A stretch of DNA of 64,000 nt, taken from assembly GCF_903645325.1 (NCBI RefSeq), contig NZ_CAHJXQ010000005.1:98089-162088 (forward strand), given 5' to 3'. The notes under the pieces were generated by a model. The model was not told where the DNA came from and did no database searches. It was given only the letters and a program-made list of their open reading frames with translations. Positions 15,120-24,168 of the stretch are shown in pieces. Source of the stretch: Microbacterium tenebrionis. GTDB taxonomy: Bacteria; Actinomycetota; Actinomycetes; Actinomycetales; Microbacteriaceae. Both the position numbers and the translations under genes were made by a program. Position 1 is the stretch's first letter, and each line of letters starts with the position of its first letter.

Positions 15120-16010
15120 ATGGAGCTGTGCATCGACTTCGGTGGCACCGAGATCAAGCTCGCCGTCATCGAGGGCGCCAGCATCCTGGCATCCGACCGC
15201 ATCTCGGTCACCGGCACCACCGCCGATCTCGACGCCGCCGTCGCAGCATCCCGCGCGCTCATCGAGCGCACCGGCGCCCCGACCGCGGTCGGCATCGCCG
15301 TCCCGGGCGTCGTCGACCCGGCATCCGGCCGCATGCTGCACGCCAACGACAAGTACGGCTTCCTGAACGACTTCGACCTGCGGGGTTGGGCACACCGCGA
15401 ATTCGGTCTCCCTTCCGTCATAGAGAACGATGCCCGCGCAGCCCTCATCGGCGAGACCTCCACCGGCTCGGCATCCGGCGAGCGCGACGCCGTGCTCATC
15501 ACGCTCGGCACCGGCATCGGCACCGCCGCCATGATCGACGGCATCCCGCTGCGCGGCGTCACCGGGCATGCCGGCATCCTCGGCGGCCACACCACCGTCG
15601 ACATCCACGGGCCTGTGTGCCCGTGCGGGAACGTCGGGTGCGGGGAAGCGCTGGCGTCGAGTTGGGCGTTGCAGGGGAGTGCCCCTCACCCTTCGACAGG
15701 CTCAGGGATCGGCACGGTCAAGGACCTGTTCGCCTCCGACGCCCACGCCGAGACCCGCGACGCATTCCTCCGGGTCTGGGGCGCGACCGTCGTCACCCTC
15801 TGCCACATGTACGACCCGAGCGTCGTCATCCTCTCCGGCGGCATCCTGCGCGCCGGCGACGCCGTCCGCACCCCGATCGAGACCTACGTGCGCGAGCACC
15901 TCTGGCCGTCCATGACCGCCCCGCGCTTCGTCGTGCCGCCCGAGCCCGAATACTCCGTCGCCCGCGGACTCAGCGTCCTCGCCCACCAGAACCACCAGGA
16001 GAACCCGTGA
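15120..16010 (+). CDS. ROK-family sugar kinase
   Basis: A 296-aa ROK kinase, expected to phosphorylate a hexose with ATP. It opens with the phosphate-binding IDFGGTEIKLAVI, has the sugar site GFLNDFDL/ENDARAALIGE (catalytic Asp), GTGIGTAAMIDG, and the zinc motif CPCGNVGCGE near residue 165. The ATG at 15120 follows GGGAG; the frame is open further upstream but only across the promoter. A CTTCGACAGGCTCAG repeat lies inside the gene after the zinc motif and encodes the extra loop HPSTGSGIG. The stop overlaps the next start. First gene of the operon, so it probably traps the imported sugar as its phosphate. Confidence 0.85.
   Translation: MELCIDFGGTEIKLAVIEGASILASDRISVTGTTADLDAAVAASRALIERTGAPTAVGIAVPGVVDPASGRMLHANDKYGFLNDFDLRGWAHREFGLPSVIENDARAALIGETSTGSASGERDAVLITLGTGIGTAAMIDGIPLRGVTGHAGILGGHTTVDIHGPVCPCGNVGCGEALASSWALQGSAPHPSTGSGIGTVKDLFASDAHAETRDAFLRVWGATVVTLCHMYDPSVVILSGGILRAGDAVRTPIETYVREHLWPSMTAPRFVVPPEPEYSVARGLSVLAHQNHQENP
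15689..15712 (+). repeat. Dispersed CTTCGACAGGCTCAG element inside the ROK kinase gene
   Basis: CCCTTCGACAGGCTCAGGGA followed by TCGG. It is in frame and adds the loop PSTGSG between the zinc-motif helix and the C-terminal lobe. The same core recurs at six other places in the window. Confidence 0.65.
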
Positions 16011-17821
16011 CCGAGTCCAGGCAGCCGATCAGCGACATGCACGAGGGGCACACCCAGCGCGGCCGCTACGACACGCAGCCCACCGTGCCCCTCCCCGCCG
16101 GCGAGCGCATCCTCCGCGGCGCACCCGCGTGGCAGAAGGCGGCCGAGAACACGAAGATCCTCCTCGTCGACACCTACCCCGGCGTCGACGTCCCGGCCCT
16201 CACCGCACAGATCAGCGCGGCGCTCCCCGACTGGACGATCGTCGACGTCGAGGATGCCGCCCGCCCCGTCGCCGAGATCGAGCAGCTCATCGCGCCGAAC
16301 CTCACCGACGACCGCGTCTTCGGCGTCATGAGCCACTTCACCCTCACCGACTTCTACGACGCCGGAAAGCTCGACGAGCTCGCCGGCCGTGTCACCGACC
16401 ACACGATCGTGGTCGGCTGGGGGGCTGGACTCCTGGCGGGCCTCATCCACGACACCGCCACGGTGCTCGTCGACATGGCCCGCTGGGAGATCCAGCTGCG
16501 GCAGCGCGCCGGCGCCACCAACTGGCGCGCCGACAACGCCGACGAGGACAACCTGCGCAAGTACAAGCGCGGATTCTTCGTCGAGTGGCGCGGCGCCGAC
16601 CGCCACAAGCGCTCCCTCTTCGACACCGTCGACTTCGTCCTCGACGGCAACGCCATCGCCCCCGCCGAGCCGCACCCCGACTCGCCGGAGGCCGGCATGA
16701 TCACGGGCGACGCGTTCCGCGCGGCCCTGCAGGATGCCGCCACCCGCCCGTTCCGCGTCGTGCCGTTCTTCGACCCCGGTATATGGGGCGGCCAGTGGAT
16801 GAAGTCGCTCATCGGCCTCGACCCCTCCAAGGACAACTACGCCTGGTGCTTCGACTGCGTCCCCGAGGAGAACTCGCTGCTGCTCGAGGCCGAAGAAGGC
16901 GGCGTCATCGAGATCCCGTCCCTCGACCTCGTCTTCGCGCAGCCCGTCGACCTGCTTGGCGCCAAGACGTTCTCGCGGTTCGGGGCGGAGTTCCCGATCC
17001 GCTTCGACTTCCTCGACACCATGGACGGCGGCAACCTCAGCCTGCAGGTGCATCCGCTCACCGACTACATCCAGAACACGTTCGGGATGCCGTACACGCA
17101 GGACGAGAGCTACTACCTGCTGGATGCCGGTGACGACGCGGTCGTCTACCTCGGCACGAAGAACGGCATCGACCAGGATGCGATGCTCGCCGACCTCGCC
17201 ACCGCGCAGCAGGGCGAGACGCCCTTCCCCGCCGAGAAGTACATCAACTCCTACCTGGCCCGCAAGCACGACCACTTCGCGATCCCCTCGGGCACGATCC
17301 ACTGCTCCGGCGCGAACTCGATGGTGCTCGAGATCTCGGCCACGCCCTTCATCTTCACGTTCAAGCTGTGGGACTGGGGCCGCGTCGGGCTCGACGGCAT
17401 CCCGCGCCCCGTGCATCTCGACCACGGCGCCCGCAACATCCAGTGGGACCGCGACACCGACTGGGTGAACGAGAACCTCATCGGCCAGGTCGAAGAGATC
17501 AGCCGCGACGGCGACACGATCGAGGAGCGCACGGGCCTGCACGAACTCGAGTTCATCGAGACGCGCCGGCACTGGTTCACCACCGGCGCCGACCACGACA
17601 CCGACGGCACGGTCAACGTCCTCAACCTCGTCGAGGGCGATGAGGCCCGCGTGATCAGCCCCACCGGCGCGTTCGACCCGTTCGTCATCCACTACGCGGA
17701 GACCTTCATCATCCCGGCATCCGTCGGGGCCTACCGGATCGAGCGCACCGAGCACACCCGCAGCGAGCGCCTCGCCACCCTCAAGGCGTACGTCAGAGGA
17801 TCCCGCACGAGCGACGACTGA
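16007..17821 (+). CDS. Class I mannose-6-phosphate isomerase-like protein with N-terminal domain
   Basis: A 604-aa protein. The C-terminal half (about 300-604) is a type I phosphomannose isomerase-like cupin: GGQWMK, LSLQVHP with the zinc His, YTQDESYYLLDAG, IPSGTIHCSGANSMVLEIS. It would interconvert mannose-6-phosphate and fructose-6-phosphate or a related pair. The N-terminal half (about 45-230) is a separate alpha/beta domain (KILLVDTYPGVDVPAL; HTIVVGWGAGLLAG; VLVDMARWEIQLRQR) that recalls uridine-kinase-like folds without a P-loop. Ordinary PMIs are about 400 aa, so this domain is an addition. The GTG start overlaps the ROK stop. Together the two enzymes would feed the imported sugar to glycolysis. 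Confidence 0.8.
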   Translation: MTESRQPISDMHEGHTQRGRYDTQPTVPLPAGERILRGAPAWQKAAENTKILLVDTYPGVDVPALTAQISAALPDWTIVDVEDAARPVAEIEQLIAPNLTDDRVFGVMSHFTLTDFYDAGKLDELAGRVTDHTIVVGWGAGLLAGLIHDTATVLVDMARWEIQLRQRAGATNWRADNADEDNLRKYKRGFFVEWRGADRHKRSLFDTVDFVLDGNAIAPAEPHPDSPEAGMITGDAFRAALQDAATRPFRVVPFFDPGIWGGQWMKSLIGLDPSKDNYAWCFDCVPEENSLLLEAEEGGVIEIPSLDLVFAQPVDLLGAKTFSRFGAEFPIRFDFLDTMDGGNLSLQVHPLTDYIQNTFGMPYTQDESYYLLDAGDDAVVYLGTKNGIDQDAMLADLATAQQGETPFPAEKYINSYLARKHDHFAIPSGTIHCSGANSMVLEISATPFIFTFKLWDWGRVGLDGIPRPVHLDHGARNIQWDRDTDWVNENLIGQVEEISRDGDTIEERTGLHELEFIETRRHWFTTGADHDTDGTVNVLNLVEGDEARVISPTGAFDPFVIHYAETFIIPASVGAYRIERTEHTRSERLATLKAYVRGSRTSDD

Positions 17822-17861
17822 ATCCCGAAACACCGACAACAGCATGAACAAAGGAGTTCCC

Positions 17862-19133
17862 ATGATCTCGCGACGCAAGATCGCCATCACCGTCACCGGC
17901 CTGGTCCTGGCCGGAGCAGCCCTGGCCGGCTGCTCCGGCGGGTCCGGCGGAACGGGCGGCGGTGGAGAGACCACCGGCACGCTCAACTTCTACACGGACA
18001 AGGCCGCGTGGAAGCCCGACTTCGAATCCCTCAACGAGACGAGCTCGGCCGACGTCGACATCGACCTGAAGACGACCGGCTACTCGGACGCCAATCAGTA
18101 CGACGCGTTCATCAAGCAGTCCTTCCGCACGAACAAGTCCCCAGGCCTGTTCACCTGGCACACCGGCCAGTCGCTCAAGGAGCTCGTCGACGAGGGCCTG
18201 ATCGCCGAGACCACCGACATCTGGTCCAAGGCGATCGACGAGGGCTGGGTGAGCGAGGACCTCGCCAAGGGGTACACGTTCGACGGCAAGCAGTACTGCG
18301 TGCCGATGAACATCGCCTACTGGATCATGTTCTACAACAAGGCCGCGTTCGCCGACAACGGCATCGAGGTGCCCACCACCTGGGATGAGCTGAACACCGC
18401 AGCGGAGACCCTGAAGGATGCCGGCGTCACCCCGTACTACCAGACGAGCACGCTGTTCACGTTCCAGTGGTTCCAGCACCTCGTCGCCTCGACCGACCCC
18501 GAGCTCTACCAGGGGCTCACGACCGGCGAGGTCAAGTACACCGACCCCGAGATCGTCGACGTCATGAACCTGTGGCTCGACGAGCAGAAGGACGGCTGGT
18601 TCAGCGACCCGGGCAGCACGACCGACCCGGCCGTCGCGCTCAAGCAGGGCGACTTCGCGATGATCAACTTCGGCACGTTCTTCGCCGGCAACCTCGCCGG
18701 CGCCGGCATGAGCGCCGACGACTACGGCATGTTCGCCATCCCGGCCGTCAACGGCGACCTCGACAAGACGCCGGTCGCCGTCGAGTCCGGCCCGATCTGC
18801 GTGGCCGAGAGCTCGTCGCAGAAGGATCTCGGACTCGCCTACTCCGAGTGGTGGATGTCGGACGGCGCGCAGACCGCCTGGAACGCCGCCCACGGCGACG
18901 TCGCGTTCAACCCGAAGGCCGAGGTCGCCGACCCCGCCCTCGCCGAGCTCGGCACCGAGATCGCCGGAGACGACTACCAGCTCTACGACCGCTTCTTCGA
19001 GGCGATGCCGACCGAGATCGTCACGACGGCGATCGAGCAGTTCGGCGCGTTCAATGCCAACCCGGGCGACCCGATGCCGTTCCTGGAGAAGATCCAGGCC
19101 ACGGCTGACAAGTACTGGGCAGAGCAGGAGTAA
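17862..19133 (+). CDS. Sugar ABC transporter substrate-binding lipoprotein
   Basis: A 423-aa family-1 solute-binding lipoprotein. The signal peptide MISRRKIAITVTGLVLAGAAL ends in the lipobox LAGC, followed by a Gly/Ser linker. The mature protein has the maltose-binding type fold (GTLNFYTDKAAWKPDF; MNIAYWIMFYNKAAFADNGIEVPTTWDEL; the C-terminal hinge region). An AAAGGAG ribosome site is six bases before the ATG at 17862, so that start is preferred to 17844. It is anchored to the membrane outer face and delivers an oligosaccharide to the two permeases that follow. Confidence 0.92.
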   Translation: MISRRKIAITVTGLVLAGAALAGCSGGSGGTGGGGETTGTLNFYTDKAAWKPDFESLNETSSADVDIDLKTTGYSDANQYDAFIKQSFRTNKSPGLFTWHTGQSLKELVDEGLIAETTDIWSKAIDEGWVSEDLAKGYTFDGKQYCVPMNIAYWIMFYNKAAFADNGIEVPTTWDELNTAAETLKDAGVTPYYQTSTLFTFQWFQHLVASTDPELYQGLTTGEVKYTDPEIVDVMNLWLDEQKDGWFSDPGSTTDPAVALKQGDFAMINFGTFFAGNLAGAGMSADDYGMFAIPAVNGDLDKTPVAVESGPICVAESSSQKDLGLAYSEWWMSDGAQTAWNAAHGDVAFNPKAEVADPALAELGTEIAGDDYQLYDRFFEAMPTEIVTTAIEQFGAFNANPGDPMPFLEKIQATADKYWAEQE

Positions 19134-19141
19134 CGCCGCCG

Positions 19142-20017
19142 ATGGCGCATCAGAAGACGCCGTACCAGTGGTCCGCCCGGGGCTTCGTGGCCCCGGGCGT
19201 GCTGCTCATCGCGGTTCTGCTCTACCTGCCGCTGCTGTGGACGGTCTACCTCAGCTTCACCGACTACAACGGCCTCGGCAGTCCCGACTGGATCGGCCTC
19301 GACAACTACGTCGAGATGTTCACCGACGGCGACTTCCTCGCCTCGTCCCTGAACACGGTGCTCTGGGTCGTCGGAACGCTCATCATCCCGGTCGGGATCG
19401 GACTCGCGGTGGCGCTGCTCACCTGGAACCTCGGCGGCGGACTCTGGCTGCGCCTGCCCTTCCTCATCCCCTACGCGCTCTCCGGCATCGGGGTCGGCGT
19501 GGTGTGGTCGTTCATCCTGTCGTCCGGCGGTGCGCTCGATCAGGCGCTCGCCCTGTTCGGCATCATGGATCCGCCTCGGTGGCTTCTGGATGCTCCGCTG
19601 AACACGGTCGTCATGATCATCGCCGCCGCGTGGCAGGGCGTCGGCGTCAACGCGCTGCTGTTCACGATCGGCCTGCAGGCCATCCCGAAGGAGCCGCTCG
19701 AGGCCGCCCGCATCGACGGCGCGAACGGCATCCGCCTGTTCACGAGCATCCTGTGGCCGATGCTACGCCCGCTCACCGCCGTGGTCGTCGGACTCTCGAT
19801 CGTCGCGAGCCTGAAGACCTTCGACATCGTCTGGGGTATGACCAAGGGCGGCCCCGGAACCGTCTCGGAGACCCTGGCGCTGACGATGTACAAGGAGACC
19901 TTCGTCAACAGCGACTACGGACTCGGCTCCGCGATCGCCGTGTTCCTGACCGTCATCACGCTCGTCGCCTCGGTGACGTATCTGCGCCAGCAGCTGTCGC
20001 CGAAGAAGGAGTTCTGA
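19142..20017 (+). CDS. Sugar ABC transporter permease (MalF type)
   Basis: A 291-aa inner-membrane permease with six predicted helices, beginning with LLIAVLLYLPLLWTVYLSFTDYNG. The cytoplasmic EAA loop that contacts the ATPase is present as EAARIDGANGIRLFTSILWP near residue 190. It starts 8 bases after the binding protein and ends one base before the second permease. No ATPase is encoded in this operon, so a shared MsiK-type ATPase elsewhere in the genome probably energises it, as is usual in actinomycetes. Confidence 0.92.
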   Translation: MAHQKTPYQWSARGFVAPGVLLIAVLLYLPLLWTVYLSFTDYNGLGSPDWIGLDNYVEMFTDGDFLASSLNTVLWVVGTLIIPVGIGLAVALLTWNLGGGLWLRLPFLIPYALSGIGVGVVWSFILSSGGALDQALALFGIMDPPRWLLDAPLNTVVMIIAAAWQGVGVNALLFTIGLQAIPKEPLEAARIDGANGIRLFTSILWPMLRPLTAVVVGLSIVASLKTFDIVWGMTKGGPGTVSETLALTMYKETFVNSDYGLGSAIAVFLTVITLVASVTYLRQQLSPKKEF

Positions 20018-20018
20018 C

Positions 20019-20828
20019 ATGAAGACCCTCCGCTACGGCATCCTCGTGATCCTCGGCCTCATCTGGCTGATGCCCGCCTACCTGCTCGTCGTCAATGCCG
20101 CCAAGGATCCGCTCACCTTCACCTCGAAGGAGTCGTGGATCCCGACCGACTTCCACCTGTTCGAGAACTTCGCAGCGGCCTTCGAGCTCTCGGGCCTGGG
20201 CAGCAGCATCGTCAGCACGCTGATCTACTCGATCGTCTCGCCCACGATCGCCGTGCTCATCGGTGCAGCCGCCGGGTACGCGATCGTCGCCCTTCGGCTC
20301 AAGCACGGATTCACCTGGTTCGTCGTGATCTTCGGCGGATCGGTGTTCCCGCTGCAGATGATCCTGCTGCCGCTGTTCGACGCATATTCCCGCACCGGCA
20401 TGTTCGACACCCGGGTGGGCATGGTCATCATCTACACGGTCATCTCGATCCCGTTCTCCGCCTTCGTCATGCGCAACTTCTTCACCGGGGTCGCGCACTC
20501 GACGTTCGAGGCGGCCGTGCTTGACGGCGCCACGACCTGGCAGATCTTCACCCGCATGTACCTGCCGATGGCATCCAGCGCGCTCGTGGCGATCTTCATC
20601 CTGCAGGCCACGTTCATCTGGAACGACCTGCTGCTGGGTCTGACCCTCAGCCAGTCCGACGACATCCGGCCGATCGTGACGACTCTGTCGGGCATGCAGA
20701 GCACGTACGGCGGAGCTCAGATGTCGACCGTGCTCGCTGCGGCCGTGATCGTCTCGCTGCCGACCGTCGTTCTGTTCCTGTGCACGCAGAAGTTCTTCAA
20801 CAAGGGTCTGGCCCTCGGCCAGTACTGA
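20019..20828 (+). CDS. Sugar ABC transporter permease (MalG type)
   Basis: A 269-aa inner-membrane permease, the second half of the channel. Six helices, starting YGILVILGLIWLMPAYLLVVNAAKD. The EAA loop reads FEAAVLDGATTWQIFTRMYLPM. It directly follows the MalF-type permease with one base between and precedes the glycosidase gene by ten. The pair with the upstream binding protein makes a complete CUT1-type importer apart from the missing ATPase. Confidence 0.92.
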   Translation: MKTLRYGILVILGLIWLMPAYLLVVNAAKDPLTFTSKESWIPTDFHLFENFAAAFELSGLGSSIVSTLIYSIVSPTIAVLIGAAAGYAIVALRLKHGFTWFVVIFGGSVFPLQMILLPLFDAYSRTGMFDTRVGMVIIYTVISIPFSAFVMRNFFTGVAHSTFEAAVLDGATTWQIFTRMYLPMASSALVAIFILQATFIWNDLLLGLTLSQSDDIRPIVTTLSGMQSTYGGAQMSTVLAAAVIVSLPTVVLFLCTQKFFNKGLALGQY

Positions 20829-20838
20829 AAGGAACCTC

Positions 20839-22968
20839 TTGTCCGCTCTCATCCCCACCGTCGACGACCTCGCGGCCGACCCGATCACGCACCACTTCGA
20901 CGACATGATCGCGCCGGCGGGCCTCACGAACATGCTCGGCACCGTGCGCGTCGATCACGACCTCACCGCGCTGTCGGCGGTGCAGTTCCCGCCCGTCTCG
21001 CAGGGGCTGACGCAGACCGCCGTGCTCTTCGTCGACGGGCGCCTGTTCGCCTCGTACGGTGTGCCGGTCACGCACGAGTGGCGGCCCGACCGGGTGGTGC
21101 GGCGCGCGACGCTCGGCGATCTCGACATCGAGACGACGACGGTGTGCGTGCCTGGGTCGATGGCCGTCGCGATCGACATCGTCGTGTCGTCGGCGACCAC
21201 GCGCACGGTGACCATCGGCCTGTCGGCCGCAGCGCGCGTGACCAGGTCGGCGTCCGCGTGGATGGATGCCGAATCGCCCTCCGGCACGGATGCCGCGGCG
21301 GTCGTGGACAGCACGATCGAGTTCTCCTCGGTGGATGCCGCGGCCTGGAGCGTGCAGGGGCTCGTCGAGGGAGAGGCGGCGCTCAGCGGGGTGGCCGCGC
21401 CTTCGCCTGCTGAGCCTGTCGAAGCATTCGAGATCGGCATCGGCGGCAACGGCCGCGGCGGCGACCTCACGGTGGCGCTCGACGTCCCCGCGGGCGGATC
21501 GGCCCGCACCGGTTACGTGCACGCGATCGGCACGTCGGCGGATGCCGCGCGCGAGACGTTCGCGCGAGTCGCAGCCGACGTCCCGGGCACCGTCGCGGCG
21601 GCCGAGGAGTTCTGGAACCGCCAGCTCACCGCCGCCTTCACCCCGGACGACGACGAGTTCTCCGGTGCGCTTCCCGTGCTCGAGACGGCATCCGCGCCGT
21701 TGCGCCGCATCTACTGGTGGGCCGTGCTCGGCGTCATCTGGTTCCGTCGCGACTGGGAGGGCAACGTCCTCGGCCGCTCCTACGACACCCTCATGCCGAA
21801 CTACTGGGGCACGACGACCTTCATCTGGGATTACAGCCTCAGCTCGGTCAGCCACGCGCTGCTCGACCCGGCCGAGATGCGGAGCCAGATCCGACACTGG
21901 ATCTCGCTCGACATCCACTCGCACTTCGGAACCTCGTCGCTCACCGGTGGCCCGGTCGGTCGCTGGTACTCGGTCAACGATTACGCCATGATCCGGCTCG
22001 TGCACGACTACGTGCGCATCACCGGCGACGTGGGCTTCCTCGCCGAGAAGGTCGGCGAGGCGACGATCGCCGAGTCGGTGCAGGAGTGGGCGACTGCGTG
22101 GAAGGCGCTGCGCCACGACACGGATCTCGCCGACTACGGCGAGATCGACAACCTGCTCGAGTGCGTCAGCTCGTACACGCACGAGGTCGCGGGCCTCAAC
22201 GCCGCGAATGTCTGGAACATGCGGACCGCCGCGTCGCTCATCTCGATGCAGGAGCAGGATGCCGCGGCATCCGCCCTGCGCACCGAGGCCGAAGAGCTGC
22301 TGCCGTCCGTCGTCTCGCGCTACCTGCCGGGCCAGGGGATCTTCGCCGCCGGACAGCCGGACGGCACGATGCTGCCCGTGCGGCACTGCTACGACTTCAG
22401 CGTCGTCGGCACGACGATCGCCGATAACCTGCCCGAGACGGTGCGCGCCGAGATGGTCAAGTTCTTCCAGCGCGAGCTGCAGACCGACAACTGGATGCGG
22501 GCGCTGTCGCCGTGGGATCCGGACGCCAGCTACAGTGTGCGCCCCGACCACCAGTGGAACGGCGCGTACCCGGCATGGCCCGCGGATGCCGGGCGCGCCC
22601 TCGCCGCCCTCGGGGCGCCGGGCGTGCTCACGGACTGGATCTCCGGGCTCGCCCGCACGGCGAACCAGGGACCGATGGGGCAGGCGCACTTCGTGGAGGA
22701 GGCCGTGCCCGGCATCGGCGGCGGCGCGCGCAAGGCTCCGCCGCAGCTGCCGTACATCACCGACTGGGCGTGCTCGTCCTCGGGGGCGTGGATCGAGCTC
22801 GTCATCGAGTCGCTGTTCGGAGTGTCGGTGGCGCTGGACGGCACGGTTACGGCATCCGGATGCGTGGCCGCACTCGACCCGTCGGCGGTCCTCCGCGGCT
22901 TCCGCGTCGCCGGCGCAACGTACGACGTCCACGCCGACGGCCAGGTCACGGCATCCCCCTCCCCCTGA
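20839..22968 (+). CDS. Intracellular (alpha/alpha)6-barrel glycoside hydrolase-like protein
   Basis: A 709-aa protein with no signal peptide. An N-terminal beta-sandwich (about 1-240) is followed by a six-hairpin barrel (about 250-680) with aromatic, acidic motifs typical of GH15/GH63/GH78-like glycosidases: YDTLMPNYWGTTTFIWDYSL, GRWYSVNDYAMIRLVHDY, SVRPDHQWNGAYPAWPADAG and ITDWACSSSGAWIELV. I cannot name the GH family. It probably cleaves the imported oligosaccharide in the cytoplasm. The start is a TTG after GAAAGGAA, ten bases from the permease stop. A CTGAGCCTGTCGAAG element lies in frame near residue 192 and encodes AEPVEA. Confidence 0.75.
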   Translation: MSALIPTVDDLAADPITHHFDDMIAPAGLTNMLGTVRVDHDLTALSAVQFPPVSQGLTQTAVLFVDGRLFASYGVPVTHEWRPDRVVRRATLGDLDIETTTVCVPGSMAVAIDIVVSSATTRTVTIGLSAAARVTRSASAWMDAESPSGTDAAAVVDSTIEFSSVDAAAWSVQGLVEGEAALSGVAAPSPAEPVEAFEIGIGGNGRGGDLTVALDVPAGGSARTGYVHAIGTSADAARETFARVAADVPGTVAAAEEFWNRQLTAAFTPDDDEFSGALPVLETASAPLRRIYWWAVLGVIWFRRDWEGNVLGRSYDTLMPNYWGTTTFIWDYSLSSVSHALLDPAEMRSQIRHWISLDIHSHFGTSSLTGGPVGRWYSVNDYAMIRLVHDYVRITGDVGFLAEKVGEATIAESVQEWATAWKALRHDTDLADYGEIDNLLECVSSYTHEVAGLNAANVWNMRTAASLISMQEQDAAASALRTEAEELLPSVVSRYLPGQGIFAAGQPDGTMLPVRHCYDFSVVGTTIADNLPETVRAEMVKFFQRELQTDNWMRALSPWDPDASYSVRPDHQWNGAYPAWPADAGRALAALGAPGVLTDWISGLARTANQGPMGQAHFVEEAVPGIGGGARKAPPQLPYITDWACSSSGAWIELVIESLFGVSVALDGTVTASGCVAALDPSAVLRGFRVAGATYDVHADGQVTASPSP
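21410..21424 (-). repeat. Dispersed CTTCGACAGGCTCAG element inside the glycosidase gene
   Basis: The core is in minus orientation relative to the gene and encodes the peptide AEPVEA in the linker between the N-terminal sandwich strands. Confidence 0.6.
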
Positions 22969-22995
22969 AAGAAGCAACATCACGAAGGAGTGGTC

Positions 22996-24168
22996 ATGAA
23001 GAACATCAGAACGATTGCGGGAACAGTGGCCGCGGCATCCCTGCTGGCGGGCGCGCTCATCGCGGCTCCGGCGAGCGCGACCGTCGCACCGGCCGGGCAC
23101 GGACAGGGGCACGGCGACGGCCAGTGCTCGCTGGCGGGCAAGACGCTGACGGCGACGGCATCCGTCAATCAGCCGCTGACCGCGAAGTTCACCGACTACG
23201 CCGAGACCGGCGGGGCGTGGACCGGCGCGGACAGCACGTATTCGCTGCCGCTCAAGGGCGGCAAGACGGGCTGGTTCTTCTCCGACACGTTCCTCGGCAC
23301 CGTGAACCCCGACGGGTCGCGGCCCACCGACTCCGCATTCGTGAACAATTCGATCGTCGTCGAGTCGCGCCGCGGCATGCAGACGATCACCGGCGGGACA
23401 GCGGATGCTCCGGAGGCGATCGTGCCGCCGGAGGACGACGGCCGCTGGTACTGGATCGGCGACCCCGCGACCGGCAAGCACCACACCGTGCAGGTTCCGC
23501 TGCTGCAGTTCACCCGCACGGGCACCGGCCAGTGGGACTGGGGCTGGAGCGCGAACCGGCTCGCCACGCTCGACGGCGACACGCTGCAGCTCGAATCGAT
23601 CACGGATCTGCCGTCGGCCACCGGCATCAACTGGGGCTCGTGGACGCTCCAGGAGGGACGCACCACGTACATCTACGGCATCGCCGACCCTGGCGGCATC
23701 CGTTCGGCGCACGTCGCCCGCACCACCGACGGGTCGGGCCTCGCCGGCACCTGGACGTACTGGGACGGCACCGGCTGGTCGACGGACGAGGCGGATGCCG
23801 TGCCCGTGGCCCCCTACGTCGCCAACGAGTTCAGCGTCGCGAAGTACCGCGACGGGTACCTGATGATCACGCAGGACACGTCCGAGCTGTTCAGCACGCG
23901 GATCGTCGCGCGCACCTCGTGCTCGCCGACAGGCCCCTTCTCGGACCCGGTCGAGGTGTACCGCACACCCGAGACGGGCGCACTCGGCTCGTATGGCGAC
24001 GCCGACGTGTTCACGTACAACGCGCACGAGCATCCCGACCTTCGGAAGGGCAACCGGCTCCTCGTGACGTACAACGTCAACACGTTCGATAACGTCGGCG
24101 ATGTATACGACGATGCGTCGATCTACCGGCCGCGGTTCATCGACGTCGAACTGAAAGTGGGCAGATGA
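22996..24168 (+). CDS. Secreted DUF4185-like five-bladed beta-propeller protein
   Basis: A 390-aa exported protein. A Sec signal peptide (MKNIRTIAGTVAAASLLAGALIAAPASA) ends in an ASA cleavage site, followed by a short His/Gly-rich linker. The body repeats Trp/Asp-Gly blade motifs (GWFFSDTFLGTVNPDGS; GRWYWIGDPATGKHH; GQWDWGWSANRLATLDGD; GTWTYWDGTGWSTDEADA), like DUF4185 or GH43/GH32-type propellers. It probably binds or cleaves a glycan at the cell surface, but catalytic residues cannot be assigned. GAAGGAG supports the ATG at 22996. Its stop overlaps the next gene by four bases. Confidence 0.75.
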   Translation: MKNIRTIAGTVAAASLLAGALIAAPASATVAPAGHGQGHGDGQCSLAGKTLTATASVNQPLTAKFTDYAETGGAWTGADSTYSLPLKGGKTGWFFSDTFLGTVNPDGSRPTDSAFVNNSIVVESRRGMQTITGGTADAPEAIVPPEDDGRWYWIGDPATGKHHTVQVPLLQFTRTGTGQWDWGWSANRLATLDGDTLQLESITDLPSATGINWGSWTLQEGRTTYIYGIADPGGIRSAHVARTTDGSGLAGTWTYWDGTGWSTDEADAVPVAPYVANEFSVAKYRDGYLMITQDTSELFSTRIVARTSCSPTGPFSDPVEVYRTPETGALGSYGDADVFTYNAHEHPDLRKGNRLLVTYNVNTFDNVGDVYDDASIYRPRFIDVELKVGR

